A DNA stretch of 64,000 bases, taken from Deltaproteobacteria bacterium (GTDB taxonomy: Bacteria > JADJOY01). Below, one piece after another: positions 36,928-44,258 of the stretch. Position 1 is the stretch's first letter, and each line of letters begins with the position of its first letter. Below the pieces are notes generated by a model. The model saw only the letters and a list, made by a program, of their open reading frames with translations. It was not told where the DNA came from and did not search any database. Made by a program: the position numbers and the translations under genes. Location of the stretch: assembly GCA_016713535.1 (NCBI GenBank), contig JADJOY010000001.1, positions 248,001-312,000 of the forward strand. Direction: 5' to 3'.

Positions 36928-39283
36928 GCTCGGGCCCCGCGAGATCGCGGAGTACGGTCCCGACCGTCTCCGTCGGAGCCGAGGTCCTTGGGTGGACGTC
37001 GGTGGTCGCGATGGTGGTCGCGGCGTGGGTATGGCAGACCCAGGTTGCGGAGCCGGCGCTCGGTGCGGTCGGAGCCGCGCTGGTTTCCCTGGGACCGATC
37101 GTCGTCTTCGGATGCTGGGTCGGGGTCCATCCGGGACGGCGTGGGAGAGCGCTCGCCCTCCTGGAGCTGGCGTGCGCCACCCCGCGCCGCGCGTGGTTCC
37201 TCACGTCGCTCGTGCTGCTCGGCGCGGTCAAGGTCTACGCGGTCCCTGGCTTCCGCGAGCTCGATGGGGACGGGGCCTGCCACACCACGGCGGCGCGGCT
37301 CGTGGCTGACGCGCTCGTAGCCCGCGAGTGGCCGACGTGGTCGAACGCGTGGGCCATGGGTTTCCCATTCCTTCAGTTCTACCCACCGCTCTTCGCCTGG
37401 ATCTCGGGTGGACTGACGGCGTTGACGGACGATCCCCGTGTCGCCGTTCGAGTGGTGCTCGCGGCGGCCCACCTCGCCTCGGGCTGGGGCGCCTTCGCGC
37501 TCGCGCGCCGGCTCTTCGCGAGCCCTGGGGCTGCGGTCGCTGCCTCGCTCGGCTACGCGCTAACGCCGTGGCATCTGTTCGAGGTCTTCCACTGGAACCG
37601 GTTTCCCACTGCGCTGGTGTGGGCCCTGCTGCCCTGGGTGTTGTGGATTTTCGAGCTCGGGCGGGATGGCCGGCGCTGGGTGCTCCCGTGTGGCGCCCTG
37701 CTCGCGGTGACCGCGCTCGCGCACCACGGCTGCGCGCTCTTCGTCGGTCAGTTCCTGGGGCTCTGGGCGATGTTGCGATGGCTCGAGGAGCCGGGTTCGG
37801 TGCGAGCGGGGATCCGCGAGCTGACGATCGCCGGCGGTCTCTCGATGGGGCTCGCGGCGTTCTTCCTCGTCCCCTATGCGCTGGAGTCGAGTCTCACCTT
37901 CCAGCCTCCCGGGCTCGGCGGTGTCCGCTTCGATTTCGACCAACCGCACCTCGCCACGATCCTGGTGCCGGGCCGCCGCCCGGTCGGACATTCGGGCTAT
38001 CTGGGACTGACGCTCGTGCTCCCCGGGGTCGCAGGTGCGCTGTTGCTCGCCACGCAGCGGTCTCGCGGGCGTTTCGCCGTCGCGGGCTGTCTCGGTTACG
38101 CCTGGCTCCTGGCGTTGGGCCACGAACTGCCGTTCTACGGATGGGTTCCGTTCGCTCGCACGCTCTTCTTCGGTGGGCGCTACCTGGTCTTCGTGGCCCT
38201 GTTCCTCGCGCTCGGGCTCGGCGCGGCGTGGCGGCTTGCAGCCGAGCGGGGATGGTGGACCGAGCGTGGTGGAGGAGGCGCCTCCGCCCTCGCGCTCCTC
38301 GTGCTCCTCGTCGACCTGGGTGGTACGACGTTCACCCACTACCGCTTCCCGTATCCGGCCGGGCGGGGTGGCGAGGCGCGCCGTCAGGCGTTCGAGCTGC
38401 TGAGGCCCGGCGACGGAGTGGATCTCGCATCGCGCGTCCTCGAGCTACCGGAGGCACCCCGCGAGCATCTGTGGGTGCGCTGCTGCCGCTCTCGGCCCGT
38501 CGCGCGACGGCAGCGCCCGGGTTGTGGGGAACGCTGCGCTCGGGGATGTACGTGTTCCAGGCGTGGGTGGGCGCGTCCGAGGCCTGGCGTGCATCCCGTA
38601 CCGATCTCGGGGCCGGGGCACTGGACAGGCTGGCGCTCACCGGTACGGGGGTGGCGCTCGCTCGCCCGAGTCGCCCGGGCGAGAGCGAACGCGACGTCGC
38701 GGCGGCGCGACCGATCCCGATCGAACTCGGCCCCATGCCGGGGCTCGCGCTGGCGTCGCGGACGTGGCGTCCCATGAGCCCGGATCTCGAGCTCCCTGCC
38801 GAGGGTTGGGAGCGGCCGTTCGACGTGCAGTCGACCCCGCCTGGGGCGCTCGACCGGATCGTCTCCGAGATGCACATCGATCGGCGTGCCGCGACGGCGC
38901 GGTCGTTGATCCTGCGCGAGCCCCCGACCGTCGATCTCGGTGAGCCGCGCGACACAGTCGAGCCGCAGCTGAGGGTCCACGCGACGGTCGTGACTCCGAC
39001 CACGGTCAGCGTGGAGCTCGAGGTCGATCAGCCGGTCTACGTGCGACTCGCGCAATCGTACTATCGCCACCAGCGCGTGTGGCTCGACGGCCAGCGGGTC
39101 GCCGCAGTGCCCGACGTCACCTACGCTTCGGTGGTGACGATGCCGGCGGGGCGCCACCGCTTCGAGCTTCGCGGCGGCTGGTCGCCGCTACGGCGGGTGC
39201 TCGGCGTGCTCTCGGCGGGGGTCGCACTGGCCGCGTGCGGGCTCGAGTGGCGCGCCCGCCGCGCTCGCGGAGGACGGTCGTGA
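36924..39283 (+). CDS. Large polytopic membrane protein, PTPS-related / GT-C-like (frameshifted in this sequence)
   Basis: Restored length is 786 residues. The first 520 residues hold about ten hydrophobic segments. The loop ELDGDGACHTTAARL and the following WSNAWAMGFPFLQFYPPLF match the membrane family Pfam calls 6-pyruvoyl-tetrahydropterin-synthase-related, which resembles GT-C glycosyltransferases. The C-terminal 250 residues are soluble and beta-rich, ending in one transmembrane helix. The frame breaks at GGG 38473-38475; one added G gives the junction EHLWGALLPLSARR. Start GTG 36924 overlaps the methyltransferase stop, and its own stop overlaps cofD. Transfer of a lipid-linked sugar is plausible but unproven. 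Confidence 0.7.
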
Positions 39284-40227
39284 ACGTGGCGATCCTCGCC
39301 GGTGGCGTGGGAGGCGCGCGGTTCGTGCGCGCTGCGGTGGCCGCGCTCGGCCCGGAGGCCGTGACGGTCATCGTGAACACCGGCGACGACGAACGCTTTC
39401 ACGGCCTCTTCGTCTCGCCGGACCTCGACTCCGTGCTCTACACGCTGGCCGGCGAGAATGACGCGCGGCGCGGCTGGGGGCTGAGCGAGGAGACGTTCCG
39501 GGCGTTCGAGGCGCTCCGGCGGTTCGACCCGCAAGCCTGGTTTCAGCTCGGTGATCGCGATCTGGGAACGCATCTCTTCCGGACGCAGGTGCTCGCGGGC
39601 GGCGGGACGTTGGCCGAGGCGACGAGGAGCATCGCGACCGCCCTGGGTGTGCGCGCGACCGTGCTGCCCATGAGCGACCAGCCGGTACGCACATTGATCG
39701 AGACCGATCGGGGCACGCTCACCTTCCAGCAGTTCCACGTTCGCGAGCGATCGCAGCCCCTCGTTCGATCGGTCCGCTACGACGGTGGCGAATCCGCGCG
39801 ACCGTCGCCGGGTGTGCTCGAAGCGCTCGCGCAAGCCGACGTGATCCTGGTCGCGCCGAGCAACCCGGTGAGCTCGATCGCGCCGATCCTCGCCGTGCCG
39901 GCGATCCGGAGCGCCCTCGTGAACGCGGCGCGACCGATCGTCGGGCTCAGCGGCATTCGTGGCGGCGCCCCGTTTCGCGGCGACGCGGACCGCTTCCTGA
40001 CCGGTCTCGGCGTCGAGGTTTCCCCCGTGGGCGTCGCGCGCCTCTACCGAGGCTGGGTGCACGGGCTGGTCATCGACGATCTCGATGTCGCACTCGCGCC
40101 GTCGATCGGCGCGCTCGGGCCGCGGGTCGCGACCTGCGACACGGCGCTCGATCCGTTGGAGCGGGGCATCGCGGCCGTCGAGCGCTGTGTCGAGCTCGCG
40201 ACGCGTTGTGCCCCCACTGGACGGTGA
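39280..40227 (+). CDS. cofD: 2-phospho-L-lactate (or phosphoenolpyruvyl) transferase of F420 biosynthesis
   Basis: A 315-residue CofD/FbiA-family enzyme. It transfers the phospholactyl or phosphoenolpyruvyl group from the guanylylated intermediate to the deazaflavin Fo. The N-terminus NVAILAGGVGGARF is the family nucleotide loop; VNTGDDERFHGLFVSPDLDSVLY, LGDRDLGTHLFRT and APSNPVSSIAPIL are strongly conserved blocks. Start GTG 39280 overlaps the preceding stop. It is followed by cofC and cofE, completing three of the late steps of coenzyme F420 synthesis. The Fo synthase genes are not in the window. Confidence 0.93.
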   Translation: MNVAILAGGVGGARFVRAAVAALGPEAVTVIVNTGDDERFHGLFVSPDLDSVLYTLAGENDARRGWGLSEETFRAFEALRRFDPQAWFQLGDRDLGTHLFRTQVLAGGGTLAEATRSIATALGVRATVLPMSDQPVRTLIETDRGTLTFQQFHVRERSQPLVRSVRYDGGESARPSPGVLEALAQADVILVAPSNPVSSIAPILAVPAIRSALVNAARPIVGLSGIRGGAPFRGDADRFLTGLGVEVSPVGVARLYRGWVHGLVIDDLDVALAPSIGALGPRVATCDTALDPLERGIAAVERCVELATRCAPTGR

Positions 40228-40300
40228 CCGCCGGCGCCCGGCTCCGGCGCGCGCCTTGCCCTCGGCTGCGCGCGCCGCGATGTGATACCCCGTCCGGGCA

Positions 40301-40969
40301 ATGAACACGGTGGTGATTCCGATCAAGGATCTCCACGCCGCGAAGAGCCGACTCGCCCCCGAGCTGGACGAATCGCAGCGTGGGCGACTCGTCTTGGTGC
40401 TCGCGGAGCGAGTGGTGTGCGCGGCCATCGCCGCACGCGGGGTGGACCGAGTGCTGGTCGTGACCAGGGACGAGCGGATACTCGAGCTCGCGACCGCGTG
40501 GCACGCCCTTGCGGTCCGCGAACCGCCGGGTGCGAGTGAGGCCAACGCGCTCAATGCCGCGCTCGAGGAGGGCCGCCGTCGCGCCTTGCAGCTCGGCTCG
40601 ACCCGGCTCGCCGTGGTCGTGGCGGATCTGCCGACGGTGGAGCCGGAAGATGTCACCGCTTTGTTCGACACGCTCGCGTCGGGCGCGCGCGTCGTCCTGG
40701 CACGGGCACACGACGGAGAGGGGCTCGGCGCCCTCGGCTTGAGCCCGGCGGACGCATTGCCGTTCCGCTTCGGCGACGGCCGCGCCTTTCGCCACCACGC
40801 CGCAGCCGCCGCCGCGCTCGGGCTCGATCCGGTGGTGCTCGATCGGTCCGGTCTCGCGATCGACATCGACACGGCCGACGACCTCGCTGCGTGTCGCTCG
40901 TCCCTGCCGATGGGCTGGGAGCGGATCCGCGTCGACTCGCCCGCCGAGGCGGGGGCGCCGGTGCGATGA
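40301..40969 (+). CDS. cofC: 2-phospho-L-lactate / phosphoenolpyruvate guanylyltransferase
   Basis: A 222-residue CofC/FbiD-family nucleotidyltransferase that guanylylates 2-phospholactate or phosphoenolpyruvate, giving the donor used by CofD. Features are the N-terminal VVIPIKDLHAAKSRL, the metal-binding VVVADLPTVEPEDV and the end DIDTADDLAAC. It has an ATG at 40301 after a 73-bp gap with no recognisable site. The stop overlaps the ATG of cofE (ATGA). Which substrate is used cannot be read from the sequence. Confidence 0.92.
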   Translation: MNTVVIPIKDLHAAKSRLAPELDESQRGRLVLVLAERVVCAAIAARGVDRVLVVTRDERILELATAWHALAVREPPGASEANALNAALEEGRRRALQLGSTRLAVVVADLPTVEPEDVTALFDTLASGARVVLARAHDGEGLGALGLSPADALPFRFGDGRAFRHHAAAAAALGLDPVVLDRSGLAIDIDTADDLAACRSSLPMGWERIRVDSPAEAGAPVR

Positions 40970-41736
40970 GGAGCGCGAGCGGTTCCCGGCCGGTCACGCT
41001 CACTGCCGTGGCGGGCATCGGCACGATTCGCCCCGGCGCGGACCTCGCGGAGATGATCGCGACAGGCCTCGGGCGGGCAGGGCTCACCGTCGCGCGCGGC
41101 GACGTCCTCGTCGTCTGCCAGAAAGCCGTCTCGAAAGCGGAGGGGCGGGTCGTGGCGCTCGCGGCGGTGCGGCCGAGCGATCTTGCGCGCCGAATCGGCG
41201 AGCGGCACGACAAGGATCCGCGCTTCATCGAGGTCGTGCTCCGAGAGACCCGGCGCATCGTGCGCATGAACGACCACGTGCTGGTGTGCGAGACGCACCA
41301 CGGTTTCGTATGCGCCAACGCTGGCGTGGACTCGTCCAACCCGCTGCGGCGAGGGACCGTGACGCTCCTTCCGGTGGATCCGGACCGTTCGGCGGCCGAC
41401 CTGCGTGCCGGCCTCGGCCGGCTGCTCGGCGTCGAGCCAGCGGTCATCGTTACCGACACCTTCGGGCGCCCGTTTCGAGAGGGCCAGGTCGACGTGGCGA
41501 TCGGAGTCGCCGGGATGCGGGCGTGGCGCTCGCTCTCCGGTGGATCGGACTGGACCGGACGGGCGCTTCACGCAAGTGCCCCGGCCGATGCCGACATGTT
41601 GGCGGCCGCCGCCGGGCTCGTCGTGCGCAAGGAAGCCGGCGAGCCGGTCGTGCACGTTGCAGGGTTTCGGTACGCGCGTGGCCCTGGCAGGGCGCGCGAT
41701 TTGGTGCGGGCGGCGTCGATGGACCTGTTTCGATGA
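40966..41736 (+). CDS. cofE: Coenzyme F420-0:L-glutamate ligase
   Basis: A 256-residue CofE/FbiB-N-type ligase that adds glutamate residues to F420-0 with GTP. Conserved segments include GIGTIRPGADLAEMI, DVLVVCQKAVSKAEGR, HGFVCANAGVDSSN and VIVTDTFGRPFREGQVDVAIGVAG. It lacks the C-terminal nitroreductase-like domain fused in actinobacterial FbiB. The ATG at 40966 overlaps the cofC stop. The gene ends before a strong hairpin shared with the convergent regulator gene. Confidence 0.93.
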   Translation: MRSASGSRPVTLTAVAGIGTIRPGADLAEMIATGLGRAGLTVARGDVLVVCQKAVSKAEGRVVALAAVRPSDLARRIGERHDKDPRFIEVVLRETRRIVRMNDHVLVCETHHGFVCANAGVDSSNPLRRGTVTLLPVDPDRSAADLRAGLGRLLGVEPAVIVTDTFGRPFREGQVDVAIGVAGMRAWRSLSGGSDWTGRALHASAPADADMLAAAAGLVVRKEAGEPVVHVAGFRYARGPGRARDLVRAASMDLFR

Positions 41737-41750
41737 GCGCGCCGCCGGAG

Positions 41751-41786
41751 CGCGAACGCCGTGAGCCTCGGCCCACGGCGTTCGCG
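41751..41786. terminator. 13-bp perfect hairpin between cofE and the LuxR-type gene
   Basis: Arms CGCGAACGCCGTG (41751-41763) and CACGGCGTTCGCG (41774-41786) are perfectly complementary around a 10-nt loop. It lies between two convergent genes and is a likely bidirectional terminator. No T tract follows. Confidence 0.65.
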
Positions 41787-41809
41787 GGCGTCGTGGGCGC
41801 CGCGAAATA

Positions 41810-42622
41810 TCAGGCGATCTTGAGTGCTCGCGCAGCGTCGCCCTTGACCGCCTTGCCGCTGGAGGGCTTCTGGCGATCGAGGGTTGCCTTGTTGCGGCTG
41901 CCGGCGGGACGTCCTCGGCGGGGGGTGAACGGCATGTGGATGCTGGGGGTTCCTTTTGGCGCGTCGATCAGGCCCTTCTCGATCGAATAGTGCACCAGAT
42001 GCGCGAGACGATGGAGATGGAGCTTTTCCATGATGCGCGCACGGTGGATCTCGACCGTCTTCACGCTGATGCCGAGGAGCTCGGCGACGTCCTGATTGCG
42101 GTTGCCCAGCACCAGGAGCTTGAGCACCTCGCGCTCGCGCGGGCTCAGCGTATCGAACCGGCTCTCGGCCGCGGGCCCCTCGTCGCGGCTCGAGGTGCGG
42201 ACCAGCGTCGCGGGGAGTGACTTGTGCAAGTAGACCTTCTTGCCGGTGAGCGAGGTCTGGATCGCGTCGCGGAGCTCGTTGAGCGTGGCATCCTTCACGA
42301 TGACGCCGCTCGCCCCGGCCTCGATCGCCTCCAGGACGAGGTTCTCGCGGGTGTTACGGGTGAGCAGGAGCACGGCGGTGGAGGGCGATGCCTTGCGAAC
42401 CTGCCGGGTGAGCACCGCCCCGTTCCAGTACGGCAGATCCATCTCGCTCAGCAGGATGTCGGCCTGGGTCCGCTTCACGACCTCGGCGGCGGCAGGGCCG
42501 TTGTCGGCCTCGCCCACGACACTCAAACCGGGAAGCTCCGCGAGAACCAGCTTCAGACCGTCACGGAAGAGCCGCTCGTGGTCGGCGAGGACGATTCGTT
42601 TGATGTCGGTGTTGTTGTTCAT
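41810..42622 (-). CDS. LuxR/NarL-type regulator with atypical receiver domain
   Basis: A 270-residue protein with a receiver-like domain (about 7-125), a LuxR helix-turn-helix (about 155-210) and a basic tail. The helix-turn-helix is classical (LSPREREVLKLLVLGNRNQD, then VKTVEIHRARIMEKL). In the receiver the phosphoacceptor position is Glu60 (ILLSEMDLP) instead of Asp, and the acidic pair is Asp14-His15. Thr88 and Lys110 remain. The C-terminal tail contains RRGRPAGSRNK, close to an AT-hook. Phosphorylation-independent activity is a reasonable inference. Start ATG 42622. No kinase gene is adjacent. Confidence 0.87.
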   Translation of the reverse strand: MNNNTDIKRIVLADHERLFRDGLKLVLAELPGLSVVGEADNGPAAAEVVKRTQADILLSEMDLPYWNGAVLTRQVRKASPSTAVLLLTRNTRENLVLEAIEAGASGVIVKDATLNELRDAIQTSLTGKKVYLHKSLPATLVRTSSRDEGPAAESRFDTLSPREREVLKLLVLGNRNQDVAELLGISVKTVEIHRARIMEKLHLHRLAHLVHYSIEKGLIDAPKGTPSIHMPFTPRRGRPAGSRNKATLDRQKPSSGKAVKGDAARALKIA

Positions 42623-42688
42623 GGATAGCAGCGTACCGTGGGCGAGCCGTATACGCAATCATCCTCAGGAGCGGTCGAAACCAAACCG

Positions 42689-42711
42689 TCGTCGGGCAAC
42701 TTGCCCGACGA
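42689..42711. promoter_or_regulatory. 23-bp palindrome in a divergent intergenic region (operator candidate)
   Basis: Arms TCGTCGGGCAA (42689-42699) and TTGCCCGACGA (42701-42711) are perfectly complementary around one central C. It lies 67 bp upstream of the regulator ATG and 98 bp upstream of the amidohydrolase-like gene. The position suits an operator controlling both genes, possibly bound by the regulator itself. No convincing sigma-70 boxes were found in this 186-bp gap. Confidence 0.45.
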
Positions 42712-42808
42712 GCGCGGACCACCGTGAACCAGCCTGGGTGTCGAGAGACGTCGAGAAAATGTCCAGATTCCCGGCAAAAGCGACCATGATGGGCGGGCGG
42801 ACTCGGCC

Positions 42809-44242
42809 GTGATTCTCCAGCGTCGTGGGTGCGCGATCGCGGCGCTGGTGGGTGCGGTCCCGGTATTCTTTGCCACTCTCGTGGGGCTTGGCTGGGGACG
42901 GCCCGCGGAGCTCGAGCTGTTCGCGGCGTGGGTCGCGCACGGCACGTCGCTGCGCCCCCCGGCGGTCCTGCTCCGATCGGTTCGCGTTGCCGGCCTCGGC
43001 TCCTGGCAGACGGGCACCCTGTCCGACGTGCGCGTTCGCGACGGTCGTGTCGTGCGCGTGGCCCCGGCGGGCTCGCTCACGCCCGAGGGAGACGAGCGAG
43101 TCGTCGATGGCGCCGGCCGGACCGTGACGCCGGGGCTGATCGACGCACGATCCCAGATCGTCTTTCGCGACCCACTACGACGTGCGCTTCCGCCCGCGGT
43201 TGCGCGCGACAGCCTGCGCGCTCAGGTGAGGTCGGGCGTCACGGCGGTGCGCGATCTCGGCTCGCCGATCGGGCCGGCCGCACGCCTGAGAGTCGCGCTC
43301 GGAGCTCGGGTCCTGGGCCCCGCGGCGGAGCTCGGCGGACCGTGGCTCTCCCTCGAGCCGAACGCGGATCGCTCGGTCGACCCGCACGAGGCAGCCCTCG
43401 AAGCGCGCGTGGTTACCTCGTCGCGGGACGTCGTCCGCGCGATCGAGGAGGTTTCGAGAGCGGGAGGGCGATGGCTGGCCGTACGCCCGCCCGCGGACCT
43501 CGCGGGGCCTGCAGCGGAGCGGCTCGATGAGATCGCACGAGAAGCCGCCTCCCACGGACTGGCCCTGGCGGTGCGGGCGGTCGACGAGCGCTCGCTGCGC
43601 TGGGCGCTTTCGGTGAATGCGCGTTCGCTCGAGGAGCTGGCCGGCTATCGAGGGGAGATCGCCGAGGAGCTCTTGGGACGGATCGCGAGCTCGGGAGCGG
43701 TGGTGGTGCCCCTCGCGAATCTGGTGCGGGTGCGCGAGGTGGGGTCGAATGGGGAATACGAGCTCGACAAACAGACACGCTGGCTCGGGCGGGCGACGTG
43801 GTGGGGAGAGCTGGCGCGTCTGGACCGCCAGATCCGTTCTCGCCATGACGCTCCAGCCGAGCGCGACGCGGCGCGCGCGAGGATGGAATCGTTCCGGACC
43901 AACGTCGCTCGACTCGTCGCGTCAGGGGTTTCGATCGCTCTGGGAACTGGCTCGCCAGCCGCGTTCGCCTTCCCGGAACGGCCCGGGGACGAGATCGCCG
44001 AGCTGAGCAATGCCGGCCTCGTCGGCTCCGCCCTTGCCGAGGCCTGCACCGTCACGGGGCTGAAGCTCGTGACCGAAGCGGCCGGCACGGGCGCCGTGGT
44101 CGCCGGCGCACCCGCGAACCTGGTGGTGTGGGAGTGCGATCCGATCCAGGACGCTCACTGTTTCCAGCGGCCGCGGTGGGTCGTCACCCGCGGGGGCGTC
44201 GTCGAAGGTCGCCCGACTCAGTCTGCTCGGCCGTTCCTTTGA
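42809..44242 (+). CDS. Amidohydrolase-like membrane-anchored pseudoenzyme
   Basis: A 477-residue protein with an N-terminal membrane anchor (about 8-30) and the architecture of an amidohydrolase: beta-sandwich strands VLLRSVRV, DVRVRDGRVVRV and VVDGAGRTVTPGLIDA, then a barrel, then the returning strands APANLVVWECDP and VVTRGGVVEG. Every metal ligand expected from the family is missing. The HxH after GLIDA is Arg114 and Gln116, the later His is Arg256 in LALAVRAV, and the terminal Asp is Gly381 in ALGTGSP. Catalysis by the usual metal mechanism is unlikely. The GTG at 42809 is the start. A binding or structural role is inferred. Confidence 0.7.
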   Translation: MILQRRGCAIAALVGAVPVFFATLVGLGWGRPAELELFAAWVAHGTSLRPPAVLLRSVRVAGLGSWQTGTLSDVRVRDGRVVRVAPAGSLTPEGDERVVDGAGRTVTPGLIDARSQIVFRDPLRRALPPAVARDSLRAQVRSGVTAVRDLGSPIGPAARLRVALGARVLGPAAELGGPWLSLEPNADRSVDPHEAALEARVVTSSRDVVRAIEEVSRAGGRWLAVRPPADLAGPAAERLDEIAREAASHGLALAVRAVDERSLRWALSVNARSLEELAGYRGEIAEELLGRIASSGAVVVPLANLVRVREVGSNGEYELDKQTRWLGRATWWGELARLDRQIRSRHDAPAERDAARARMESFRTNVARLVASGVSIALGTGSPAAFAFPERPGDEIAELSNAGLVGSALAEACTVTGLKLVTEAAGTGAVVAGAPANLVVWECDPIQDAHCFQRPRWVVTRGGVVEGRPTQSARPFL

Positions 44243-44258
44243 GCGCGCGATCGCCGCC

